Translations under genes and position numbers: made by a program
Part shown: positions 9,601-20,069 of the stretch, piece after piece
Layout: each line of letters opens with the position of its first letter
How positions within the stretch are numbered: the first letter of the stretch is position 1
Notes under the pieces: generated by a model
Told to the model about the DNA's origin: nothing
Seen by the model: the letters and a program-made list of their open reading frames with translations, nothing else
Database searches by the model: none
NCBI GenBank assembly: GCA_030323885.1
Contig: CM059196.1
Location: 37,560,348 to 37,624,347, forward strand
Length of the DNA: 64,000 nt
Reading direction: 5' to 3'
Source: Branchipolynoe longqiensis
Taxonomy: Eukaryota > Annelida > Polychaeta > Phyllodocida > Polynoidae

Positions 9601-10039
9601 CTATATTCTTTCCAACCTCGAGCCCCACACATGGCGCAATGAATTATTAATGTTGTGTAGCCGATCTGCGCTGGTACCCCACGTGACGGCTTTCGCTGGT
9701 ACCCCAGGTGACAATAACTTTCTGGGGAGGAAAGTTGCGAGGTGTTGAAGTGTGTGGGTGAGGGTGGTGTGTGGGTGGGTGGGGGGGGTGCCAGTGAAAT
9801 ACGAGGAAGCGGATCTGGATGTATGTGTGGGGGCGTGGCCTTCGGAACATTGTGTGGAACCTCATCACACTCATCCCTGCAGCAGTGCGACATTAATCAG
9901 GGCAATGGAGCCGTGGGCGGGTGACACTGACAGTTTATCTCACCACTCTGGGGCGTAAGAGAAAACTAATAACACCCGCCCTCCCCTCCACACATGCATA
10001 ACTATCGTGCAAATACTTCCTCCGGTGCTCTATGACCAT

Positions 10040-10390
10040 AGACCAGACGGGATGGACGAATGAGTGAGAGCGTCCGTCTCCCGTGGTGATAGATCGTGGG
10101 GTCGTGGATTCGAACCCTGGTCGAGTCAAACCAATGACTTGAAAATTGATACTTGTCGCTTCCTAGCCAGGTGCTCGGCATTATTAGGACAGGGCAAGGA
10201 CTGGTGTGCTCAGTGTCAGGATAATGTGACTGAGTGGGATACCAATCAGGTCATGGTGCTAGCGGCCTGGTTTCCCAGTGGGACAGCACTATAAAGTCAC
10301 CATGAGTGCGCACTGTCACAAGTCGGTACCCTTCCTGATATGACCTTAGATGTTGCTAGGACGTAAAACAACAAACAAACAAACGAACAA
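10040..10390 (+). mobile_element. tRNA-derived SINE, family A (full length)
   Basis: The head, body and tail are the same as at 5442-5795: B-box GATTCGAACCC, tail CCTTAGATGTTGCTAGGACG, and (AAAC)n end. The 13-bp TSD GCTCTATGACCAT is perfect (10027-10039 and 10391-10403). Confidence 0.9.
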
Positions 10391-10441
10391 GCTCTATGAC
10401 CATCAGCACATGAAACCGCGCGTTTCAAGACGCGCAAACTG

Positions 10442-10675
10442 TGACTAGTGGCCGAATCGGTAGAGCATAGGCTTTCTGTGCGGAAGGTCGGGAGTTCGAA
10501 TCCCAGCCGAGTTAAACCTATGACTTATGCAATTGATACTTGTCGCTACCTAGCTTGGTGCTTGGCATTATTAGGATAGGGCAATGACTGGTTTGTTCAG
10601 TGTCAGGATAATGTGCCTGAGTGGGATATCGGGTCATGGTGCTGGCGGTCTGCTTTCCTGTAGTTCTACCCCGCT
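10442..10675 (+). mobile_element. SINE family A, different tRNA head, 3'-truncated
   Basis: A-box TGGCCGAATCGGTAGAGC and B-box GGGAGTTCGAATCCC are clear. The body follows (ACTTGTCGCTACCTAGC; GTGTCAGGATAATG) but breaks off near 10675 before the tail. Bases 10680-11000 hold nothing recognisable. Confidence 0.75.
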
Positions 10676-11004
10676 TCCTCTGTGGTTATGGATCCTATAA
10701 AGAACAAGACGTATCAATACCGCGAGGATTGATTCACAACTGTTATATTATTAGCTCTGGGCTTTACCACGTTGGGTACAATTACATCACTTGGGTACGT
10801 TGGTCTCGGACCGCGATACTAAACCATACAACCGGACTCCAACCCGAGCACGCGATATGATTCTCTTTACCTACGAGACCATACGCACATATATTACAGA
10901 TCACTGTTCCAGAGAGGTTCCCTCTGATCTTTGACAAGGACAGTGGAATGGTCTCCAAGGACAGTCTGTACTGACTGATCAGTGAACTGGAGCTATCTAG
11001 GAGA

Positions 11005-11100
11005 GTAGTCGATTAAACCTGACTTTTCCGCGATACCTTCTTGACAGTGCTAAGCCTATGGGAGAATATCTATATTTTCGTGGAAATTCGTTGTCGATTT
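11005..11100 (+). repeat. dispersed repeat family R, partial
   Basis: It shares CTGACTTTTCCGCGAT, TGACAGTGCTAAGCCTATGG and TTTTCGTGGAAATTCG with 1-160. From 11100 to 11841 there is no gene or known repeat, only a G-rich run at 11500-11560. Confidence 0.4.
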
Positions 11101-11849
11101 CCCTCTTTTTTTTTCTGTGTTCACTTTGTTCACTTTCATTGCAGAATTATTTTGAGCAAATTGTATGTGGAAGCAGATTCAGATTTCAACTTCTACTTAA
11201 CTTAACTTCATTGTTGAGAAAAGGAAAATGCATATTAATTTATTCCCTTCTCAGCAGGATATGGGGTTTGATGCCCTCAAAACGCTATGAGATGCCTGAT
11301 GGTATCCACCTCTCGGGAAAATAGTTTTCCCACCCGCCCTTTAGTGAGTTTGAATTAATTAAAATGTGTGAATTTGGGGGAGTTGGTGGATGTGGAAGAA
11401 ATTTCGCGAATTTTGGAGGAATTGTTATTGAACCACATCAAGGATTGATCTGGGGTTTATTGAAAGGGGTTGGTTGCCATGGTACTGGTGGTACAGAGGT
11501 AGGGGGGGTGGGAGGGGGCAGGGGGGGGGGAGAGAGGAGTTGTGAAAGAGGGGTTGTGAAAGGAAGTGGCACAATCCTTACAATACAAGTCAAAACACGT
11601 CCTTTAATTCCTAGCTTCATATAAACACAAAAACTAACTTTCATATTATATTCTAAAGCTCTCAACGAGACGAATTCAAAGGAAAAACAACTTAGTTTTG
11701 TCCTAGAATGTAAAGGAGGTGTGATAATTTGTGTGTGTGTTGCCATGCTGGTTGGTGTGTTGGTGGTAGTTTTGCGTCGTATAGTAGTAGTACATCATGA
11801 TGCTTCATGCATATACAATGTGGCGCAGTGCACTAAAGTCGGCAGTACC

Positions 11850-12226
11850 AAAGACCCTATAAATAATACTAAGACAGCTCACTCAGCCTGTACTGTGTAA
11901 TCAAAATGATCAAACCCACCACTTGATGCGCTGGCTGTTCTCTTGGTTAAACAGGTGCTATATTATATGTATAAATGTATTTATGAATGTGAAAGATGTC
12001 TGATGATGGTGATGATGCTGATGATGATGGGTATTTGTTCATAGAAATTTCATATTGATATGTATTCATACTTACCTATCTTATGTATAATATTATTGTA
12101 TGTGTTTACATGTGAAACACCAACCAGCAGCCGGGCTGATCAAACCCACCACAAGGTGGCACTGCGAAATTTACATTACCATGGGAGAGATAGGGAGTGA
12201 GCCGTCTTAGTATTATAGGGTCTTTG
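11850..12226 (+). mobile_element. 377-bp hAT-type MITE, copy 1
   Basis: Terminal inverted repeats start AAAGACCCTATAA and end TATTATAGGGTCTTTG. The flanks GCAGTACC (11842-11849) and GCAGTACT (12227-12234) are an 8-bp TSD with one mismatch, the length made by hAT transposases. The interior holds (ATG)n-like DNA and no gene. Copies lie at 31961-32342 and 60407-60789. Confidence 0.85.
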
Positions 12227-12234
12227 GCAGTACT

Positions 12235-12660
12235 GCAGTTATAGCAGTACATGCCTGCATGTATGCAGTGAGAGAAATTAATCTTGGATTTTAACAAAAT
12301 AATTTTTTTTAAATTTATTAATAGAGACTCCATTTATATAGCCACTTAACTGCACTACTTGAATACATTTATATTAAATGTCGACATAATGGTGATATAC
12401 AATGCCGATTATAGCACCTGACGCAATGCCGCGTCACATGCCGCCCTCCGCAGTCTGATAAAAGTAGTATCTGTTAAAAGTGACTACGGTTTTTAATTTA
12501 ATGACGTCCTAATAAGGGTCTCTGAGTTCTGCTGGCTCTTAGAATGCCAAGCGTTATTTTGTTCGCTTTAGTCAATATTAATTCCAGAGTCCCCTTAAGC
12601 CGTATATTTCCATATCTGGCAAAAACTGATTACTATTATTTATTGTTTAATTATTTTTTA
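12235..12660. other. unassigned AT-rich DNA
   Basis: I see no gene, RNA or repeat match here. Confidence 0.4.
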
Positions 12661-12671
12661 AATTATTATTG

Positions 12672-12730
<59 letters not shown>

Positions 12731-12731
12731 G
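12661..12731. repeat. (ATT)n microsatellite, left of SINE
   Basis: About 22 TTA/ATT triplets end directly at the SINE head. The same triplet resumes at 13026-13085 on the other side of the SINE. Confidence 0.9.
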
Positions 12732-13025
12732 AGAGCGGGGCGTAGCTGGTGCGGTAGCGTGTCCACCTGTGAAGGTGTGGGTCATCCTGTTTCCCATTTC
12801 AACCAGTGGTCCACAACTGATTCATCAAAGGCTGTGGTATTTGCTGTCCTGTCTGTAGGAAAGTGCATATAAAAGACCCCTTGCTGCTTATCGGAAAAAG
12901 TAGCCTATGTGGCGGCAGCGGGTTTCCTCCAAAGAAATATGTCAGAATGAACATATGTTTGACGTCCAATAGCCGATGATAACAATCAATGTGCTCTAGA
13001 GGCGTCGTTAAATATAACAAACTTT
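12732..13025 (+). mobile_element. tRNA-derived SINE, family C, copy 1
   Basis: The head GGGGCGTAGCTGGTGCGGTAG resembles a tRNA A-box region. The body holds CCAGTGGTCCACAACTG, GTGCATATAAAAGACCC, TATGTGGCGGCAGCGGG and AATATGTCAGAATGA, and the 3' end is GTGCTCTAGAGGCGTCGTTA. A second copy lies at 43826-44145 with matching structure. I recall similar SINEs in mollusc transcripts, which is recall and not a search. Confidence 0.8.
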
Positions 13026-13028
13026 TTA

Positions 13029-13085
<57 letters not shown>
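13026..13085. repeat. (ATT)n microsatellite, right of SINE
   Basis: About 19 ATT triplets follow the SINE tail. Confidence 0.9.
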
Positions 13086-13086
<1 letters not shown>

Positions 13087-13102
13087 GATGGGAATGGGTC
13101 TG

Positions 13103-13340
13103 TACGCGGACTGGACGCGGTGGCCGACTCAGTAAGAACACAGGTTTGCGGTGTCGAAGAGGTCAGGAGTTGTAATGCCGGCCGAGTCAAACCAATGACT
13201 TACGCGATTAAAAAAAGAAGAAATTTACTGATTCACATTACACAAAATGCCAACGAATCAGGATGTATATGACACGAGTTGGTTAGTTCGAATCTCATTT
13301 TTATATTACCTTAGATGCTGCTAGAAGATAAAACTTAAAC
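13103..13340 (+). mobile_element. SINE family A, degraded
   Basis: The head GCGGTGGCCGACTCAGTAAG and degraded B-box AGGAGTTGTAATGCC are followed by GAGTCAAACCAATGACTTA. The body is reduced and the tail reads ACCTTAGATGCTGCTAG. Confidence 0.6.
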
Positions 13341-13359
13341 AAGCAAGTGTTTGGTATGG

Positions 13360-13500
13360 GGGTGATAATATAGTCACAAAAAGGACAGTTGAAACCCGAC
13401 GTCCAGCATTTTCCCGCGATTCATTGACACAGTGACAGTTAATCCTATGGGGAAAAATCCGCGTTTTCACGGAAATTCGCCGTCGGTGTAATAAAGCTAA
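13360..13500 (+). repeat. dispersed repeat family R, copy 2
   Basis: It matches 1-160 over GATAATATAGTCACAA, GCATTTTCCCGCGATTC and AATCCGCGTTTTCACGG. From 13500 to 14250 there is unassigned DNA with a (TA)n run at 14161-14186. Confidence 0.5.
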
Positions 13501-14266
13501 ATAATTTTGTTTCAAATGGGTGATCATCCCCGTCCGTGCCTGAAAAATCGCCTACCCCTGATTTTTAATATTTAGTTATTTCCTTAAAAGCTGTTATGAA
13601 TGTGTTAGGCTAGCAGCAATTCAACTTTTGTCGACAATCTGTGAAACATAGTCACCCTGTTATGGTATTTAATTTTTTTAACCCGATATCCAAAGAAACA
13701 CATTAAAGGGGCAGCAACATGACCAACATAGCTTTGCTAATGATAGTCACATATTACATCTACGTCATACACCAGAAAAATAGAAAATAAAAATCCAACC
13801 GCCCGCCCGACCCTGTGTGATCAAAAGGATGATTTATATATTATGTACAACGTTTATCGCCGATATTACAGGCGCTTAAACTACGAAGAGTGATTGCGGA
13901 GTGGTTTGCTGGCTTGTTTAGGAGGCTTGAATGGAGTGGTGTATAAGTGCCCTGTGAGTGGTCTGTTTGTGAGGCGGGAGGCCCCCAGCCGCTGGACCCT
14001 AACGAGGCATGCGCAGATAACCAGTAATTAATTACGTAAAGTCTCTGCGCGTGCGCACCAATAACCGCCGTAAACCCCTAACCACGATTCATCATGGGGT
14101 GGAACACCTGCCCTGTGAGCAGTCTGTACACTTTAAGAACGCCATATTCACTTGCAGTACTATATATATATATATATATATATACACATACTCACGTAAA
14201 TCCTATATATAAGTGTATGTTCATTATAACTTCTGGGTGGTATATGTGATGTATAACGCACTATGC

Positions 14267-14688
14267 TAAAATACCTCAGGAATATGCTAAAATACCTCAG
14301 GGAGTTTGACGCCCCTGCCTTGCAAAGTTGTATACCACTGCCTTGTGGTACAAGTTCTGGTTCTTGATAGAATCAAAGACTAAGGGAGCAAACCCTAACA
14401 GAAAACCATGTTACCGTGGCAGCATTAAGGGTGGTGATGAATGGAACTCCCAACATCTCCCGACCAGCCACTGCAGGGACAAATAGTTTGCGCCTGTCTT
14501 GACATGTTCTTGCCGGTGTGAGACCTCTCTTTGCTCCCTGAGAGAGTGCCGCTAGTAACTTGCAAAAGCCAGCAGCACTTCAACACTTTGCAAGCAGCTT
14601 TTATGAAATGTACAACCGCACAAAGCGGCGGTTAAGTAATGAAGGCAGTCTTTGTCGCGTTGCGACTGACAGCATGATGATGATGATG
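14267..14688 (+). mobile_element. internally deleted RTE-LINE derivative, copy 1
   Basis: A non-coding leader (GACGCCCCTGCCTTGC; CAACATCTCCCGACCAGCCA) is joined to the last bases of the LINE 3' end (AAGTAATGAAGGCAGTCTTT, then GACAGCATGATGATG). A perfect 12-bp TSD, AACGCACTATGC, lies at 14255-14266 and 14689-14700, so this composite was retrotransposed as a unit. It has no ORF and must depend on a LINE in trans. Confidence 0.85.
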
Positions 14689-14759
14689 AACGCACTATGC
14701 AAGTATAAATGTTCAGAGGAGAATATGTTTCTGACTTCCTCCTGACCGACATATTGGTA

Positions 14760-15310
14760 GAGTAACCTCCCCCCCTCCCATTCGTCCTACACTCAGGAGG
14801 AATTATCTTATATATATATATATGATGTATAACTCATTATACGAGTATAAATTGTAGGGGAACATATACTCTATTATTATTCCTCCATAGGCGCCGTGGT
14901 GGAGTGCCCCCCCCCCCCCCTAACTGCTTTCCTGCCGCACACACTCGATGATCTTTGTATATGGAGATGGATAAGTTGTGGTGTTTCTATACAAGACAGA
15001 TGGTACATATAAGTAGATGGTACATATGACATATACATATAACCTATATCATCACTAACCCAATTACTCCCTTCCTCAATTATTTAAGTTGACATCTCCT
15101 TTATACGTAATATACTATACAATTCCAAAATATGTTGATTGGTGATACATTGTCCAATCTCTAAATGCATGTTTTATAGCTGCAACCTACATCGGGTGTG
15201 GGTGGGGTTGAAAATGTTGAACTGGTGTAAGTCTGGTGTGACTCGGCTACGGAATGATCCCATGACGTCAGACTAATCGCTTGCCCTCCCTTCTCAACCA
15301 CCTATGTTGA
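14760..15310. other. unassigned DNA
   Basis: There is a short (TA)n run at 14812-14823 and a C12 run near 14908; no gene is seen. Confidence 0.4.
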
Positions 15311-15317
15311 GTTTATT

Positions 15318-16315
15318 CGGAAAGGGCGCTAAATGACTGGATTGAAGATTGTATTATGTAATACCGTTCAAGCAGCACATTATGGCGACTTACGGCAGTT
15401 TGAAGAACTTGGGGAGAGCGACAGTACTTAGTTGTGTCCGACCTCAGGCTTTGCCTAACTGATACAGTGTTGACATAATCTCACACAGTGCTAATATATA
15501 GAACCCAGCAGGCGGGCAAAGAGCGGCTCACTCGACGTGTCAAGTCTATTCTGAATGTGGTGCTAAATGGCTGGATTGAAGATTGTATTATATAGACATA
15601 TAATACAGTTCTAACATAACACGATACTGAACTGGGGACTTTTGGCAGTTTGAAGAACTTGGGGAGCATGGCAGTAGTTAGTTGTGTCCAACCTCGGCCT
15701 TTGTCGACCTGATTTGGGTGTTGACAGAATCTCACACAGCGCTAATATAGAACGGGGGAAGAAGGAGGTGGGAAAAGAGCAGCTCACTCGACATGTCAAG
15801 TCTATTCTGAATGTGACGCTAAATGACTGGATTGAAGATTGTATTATATCTAGACATATAATACAGTTCAAACAGAACATTATGCTGAACTGGGGACTTT
15901 CGGCAGTTTGAAGAACTTGGGGAGCGCGACAGTAGTTAGTTGTTTCCAAACTCGGACTTTGACGACCTGATACGGGTGTTGACAGAATCTCATACATCTT
16001 GCTAATATAGAATAAGGGAAGAAGGAGGCAGGAAAAGAGTGGCTCACTCGACGAGTCAAGTCTATTCTGAAAGTGTCGTTAAACGACTGGATTGAAGATT
16101 GTATTATATATATATATACAGTTCTAACATCACACGATACTGAACTGGGGACTTTCGGCAGTTTGAAGAACTTGGGGAGCGCGACAGTAGTTAGTTGTGT
16201 CCAACCTTGGGCTTTGGCTAACTGATACGGGTGTTGACAGAATCTCACACAGCGCTAATATAGAACGGGGGAAGAAAGAGGTGGGAAAAGAGCAGCTCAC
16301 TCAACGTGTCCTGTG
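15318..16315. repeat. ~258-bp tandem repeat, about four units
   Basis: CAAGTCTATTCTGAA starts at 15541, 15797 and 16057 (256 and 260 bases apart). Each unit also holds GACTGGATTGAAGATTGTAT, CGGCAGTTTGAAGAACTTGG and TTGACAGAATCTCACACA. An incomplete first unit begins at ~15325. Minus-strand frames give a repeated peptide (FFKLPKVPSS), which simply reflects the repeat. Confidence 0.8.
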
Positions 16316-16354
16316 TCTGGGGCCTGCTGCATTGCACTACTTACACAGCAGAAG

Positions 16355-17100
16355 AAAGGACCCCCGCCACACACACACACGCATTCATACTCACACTATC
16401 ACTCACACCCACATTCTCTCACACACACACAAACACTCACACACACATACATCACTACTACATCACCACACATAGCACCACCACCACTTCCTACACGCAT
16501 CATTACATCCACACACACAGCACCACTACATCCACACACACAACACCACTATTGCAGCCGCCCTCACCCACCACATACCACCACATACTACCACCACATA
16601 CCACCACATACCACCACATACCACCACATACCACCACATACCCCCACCACATACCACCACATACCCCCACCACCACAAACAACCATTACCACCACCACTC
16701 ACCGCTCACTGCTCACCACACCTCACCGCCATAACCATCACCATTACCACTGCCTATACACCATTACCACCACCTTTACCACAACCATCACGACCACCAT
16801 AACCATTACGAACCCCATAACCATTACCACCACTATTACACCATTACCATCACCATCACCACCACCACACACCGTAACCATTACCACCACCACACACCAT
16901 AACCATTACCACCACAACCATCACCACCACCATCACCCCCACCACACACATACATACCACCACCATAACCATTACCATAACCATTACCACCACAACCATC
17001 ACCACCACCATCACCCCCACCACACACACACATACCACCACCATCATAACCATTACCACCACCATGACCACCACCAGCCCACCACCACCACACCATACCT
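16355..17100. repeat. CACA / CCATTA / CCACCA simple-sequence region
   Basis: It begins as (CACA), passes to (CCACATA) around 16570-16670 and ends as ACCATTACCACC-type DNA. Within 16905-17060 a ~70-bp block (CACCACCATCACCCCCACCA and flanks) is repeated in tandem. Long His/Thr/Pro or Gly/Val frames are artefacts. Confidence 0.85.
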
Positions 17101-17117
17101 CAATAACTAATCCGTCA

Positions 17118-17118
<1 letters not shown>

Positions 17119-17153
<35 letters not shown>
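17119..17153. repeat. poly(G) run of ~35
   Basis: An uninterrupted G run is visible. It may be a sequencing or assembly trouble spot and could form quadruplex DNA. From 17155 to 17811 no feature is recognised apart from a G-rich patch near 17330. Confidence 0.9.
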
Positions 17154-18329
17154 CTGTGATGCACTTTGGGTCGTTGATGTAGGATTGTACATTTGTACTA
17201 TGAGAGCATTGGTATATGAACCTAGGTGAGCACTGGTAGTCAAGTTCGGCAATGCAATGCAATGCATAGAACAGATCTTTTAATTGGCTGGTATTATCTG
17301 TTGGGGTGAGGGTCGGTGTGTAGTTTGGGTGGGGGGGGGGGGCTCCAGGAGGGTGGGTGGGTGGGGTGTGTAGGTGGGGAGGGGAGATAATGTTAAAGTA
17401 AGTGTTTGTTCGGAGCTCCCCTCCCTTAAATAAAGATAACCGCCACATATTTGTAAAATGCACGTAATGACTCGACGTTCCTAGAACAACCAACTATTAT
17501 TTGTATAATTAATTAGTCAGAATCACAAGCCATGTGATTCCTGATGGCTCTGAAAAAGTAGCTTCAACTCTTCACAAAACTAAATTTTTCATAATTATAT
17601 TAACCAGCCCGGCATGGTTTAAATTGTCTTCTTCATTTTTATTGGACTACATTAATATTAGTTTTCAAAAGTCTGCAATTTTGATGAAAGTATTTTGAAC
17701 TCAAACTGGCCATTGCAAAACTGAAAATTTGATATTGCAGAGCAACCAGTCCGATATCACTATTACTACCAGGTGTTACATCGGTTATTGTCCAACACCA
17801 CTTATAGGCCTGTCACACTACGACGTAACGACCTGATGTAGGTGAATTTTGGCCATTACGTCGAGATACATCGAGATACGTTACTCGTTCGTTAAGCCGT
17901 TGTCGAGGTACGTCGAGTAACGTCGAGATACGGTGACACACGTCAAGGTTTTGGACATACGCAAAACTTTTGACATAGCACGACGTAAGACAATGTGTGA
18001 CTTATACGTTAGCATATGCTATGTATACGTTAAGGCCCTGTCACACTACGACGTTTCTCCTCAACGCGCGTCGACGAGTTGCCTTTTTGGTCGAAACGTC
18101 GGGACACGTCGGGACACGTTAACGGCGCGTTAACGGCGCGTCGGTGCACGTCGGTACACGTTGAGTGATAGCAACATGTGAATGGACACGTCGGCGCGCG
18201 TAAGGGCGCGTCGGGTCGCGCCGATCGTTTTGTGCTTGCACAAAACTTTCGGCGCGCCCCGACGGGCTGGAGGGGGCGTTACGGACGCGTTATCAACACG
18301 TCGATACCCTTTGGCGGTGCGCCGGGGGA

Positions 18330-18937
18330 ACGCTGTGTCTCTGTCTGTGTCTCTGTGTCTGTGTCTCTGTATGTGTCTCTGTCTGTGTCTTTGTGTGTGT
18401 CTCTGTCTCTGTCTGTGTATCTGTCTGTGTCTCTGCCTGTGTCTGTGTCTGTGTCTGTCTGTGTCTCTGTCTGTGTCTCTTTCTGTGTCTTTGTCTCTGT
18501 CTATGTATGTGTCTCTGTATGTGTCTCTGGCTGTGTCTGTGTCTCTGTCTGTGTCTCTGTCTATGTCTCTGTGTCTGTGTCTATGTCTCTGTGTATCTGT
18601 CTGTGTCTCTGTCTGTGTCTCTATATGTGTCTCTGTGTCTCTGTTTCTGTATATGTCTGTGTCTCTGTCTGTGTCTGTCTGTGTCTATGTATGTGTCTCT
18701 GCATGTGTCTATGGCTGTGTCTCTGTCTCTGTCTGTGTCTCTGTGTCTCTGTCTCTGTCTGTGTATATGTATGTGTCTCTGTCTGTGTCTCTGTGTGTGT
18801 CTTTGTATGTGTCTCTGTATGTGTCTATGGCTGTGTCTCTGTCTCTGCCTCTGTCTGTGTCTCTGTCTGTGTCTCTGTCTGTGTCTCAGTCTGCCTGTGT
18901 TTGTCTGTGTCTGTGTCTGTGCCTCTGTCTCTCTCTC
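18330..18937. repeat. (TCTGTG/TCTCTG)n array, left arm
   Basis: About 100 hexamer-like units of TGTCTCTG/TCTGTG vary slightly. The next array is their reverse complement. Open Val/Cys/Leu/Ser-rich frames on both strands reflect the hexamer only. Confidence 0.9.
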
Positions 18938-19615
18938 TGAGACACACATACACACACACAGACACACACACAGACACATATACACACATACTGATACACA
19001 GAGACACACACACATACACAGAGACACACACAGATACACAAATACACACACACAGACACAGAGACACAAACACACAGAGACACACACAGAACCAGAGACA
19101 CACATAGACAGAGAGACACATAGACACACACAGACACAGAGACACACACAGAGACAGAGAGACACACACATACACAGAGACATACACAGAGACACACACA
19201 GAGACACAGAGACACACACACACAGACACACATACAGACACAGAGACACACACAGACAGAGAGACACAAAGACACACACACAGACAGAGAGACACACATA
19301 CACAGAGACGTACACAGAGACACATAGACACACACAGAGACACAGAGACACACACACAGACACACATACAGACACAGAGACACACACAGAGACACAGAGA
19401 CACAGACACAGAGACACACATTCAGAGACAGAGACACAGACAGATACACAGACACCGACAGAAACACATACATAGACACAGATACAGACACAGACAGAGA
19501 CACAGACACACAGACAGAGACACAAATACACAGACACAGACACAGACACAGAGAGACACACAGACACACACAGACACAGAGACACACACAGACACAGAGA
19601 CACACAGACACACAG
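18938..19615. repeat. (CACAGA/GACACA)n array, right arm
   Basis: It is the mirror of the preceding array, so that over 1.2 kb could fold into one long stem. Thr/His/Arg-rich frames are artefacts. Confidence 0.9.
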
Positions 19616-20069
19616 ATTTTTCGACGCGTGGGACGTGTTGCCGGCGCGTCATGACGTGTTGGTGGCGGGTGTGTATGCATTGACACGCTACTAGCACGCC
19701 AATAACGCGCCACCAACATGCCACTAGCACGCTGCAACCCGTCGAATTTTCTCCCACAATGCTGAAAAGTTGGACGTGACTCGAGCCCTAGCAAATATCT
19801 TGCACGTTGGCGGCGCGCCGGGAGAAAGGTCGTAGTGTGACAGGGCCTTTAGACATACATTGAGTATGCTAGACATATGTTACATGTACGTTATACATAC
19901 GTTGAACTACGTCAGGCATAATTAAAGCCGTCAGAAACATACAGTCTGCATATTGACACGTATTGAAAACGTATGCAAAACATATGTCTAACGTACGTTT
20001 GCCATTTCTCCACCGTGTTTTGGCATATTTAACGTATAAATGCGTACTTCTGGCGATCGAATATATGGT

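Larger units (their letters stand above)
18033..19848. mobile_element. 1.8-kb Harbinger-like element H2 nested in H1
   Basis: Termini AGGCCCTGTCACACTACG and CGTAGTGTGACAGGGCCT are flanked by TTA duplications (18030-18032, 19849-19851). CpG-rich arms (ACGTCG, GGCGCG motifs) enclose inverted simple-sequence arrays at 18330-19615. No transposase is encoded. TTA TSDs point to PIF/Harbinger helpers. Confidence 0.85.
17815..20069. mobile_element. Harbinger-like TTA element H1, interrupted and 3'-truncated
   Basis: The left end TAGGCCTGTCACACTACG follows TTA at 17812-17814. The element is split by H2 (18033-19848) and resumes at 19852. There it matches the right half of H4 (shared AAACATACAGTC, GTTTGCCATTTCTCCACC-type and TCTGGCGATCGAAT motifs near 38850-38965). 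Its right terminus is missing where the 33-bp satellite begins. Confidence 0.7.

Noticed and set aside
15481..16248. Repeated minus-strand peptide (FFKLPKVPSS) as a tandem-domain protein
   Set aside because: It follows the ~258-bp tandem repeat; unit lengths of 256 and 260 break the frame between units, so a multi-domain protein is not maintained.
18178..19794. Very long Cys/Val/Ser/Leu-rich and Thr/His-rich frames on both strands
   Set aside because: They come from (TCTGTG)n and (CACAGA)n arrays inside a MITE; the hexamer period keeps frames open.
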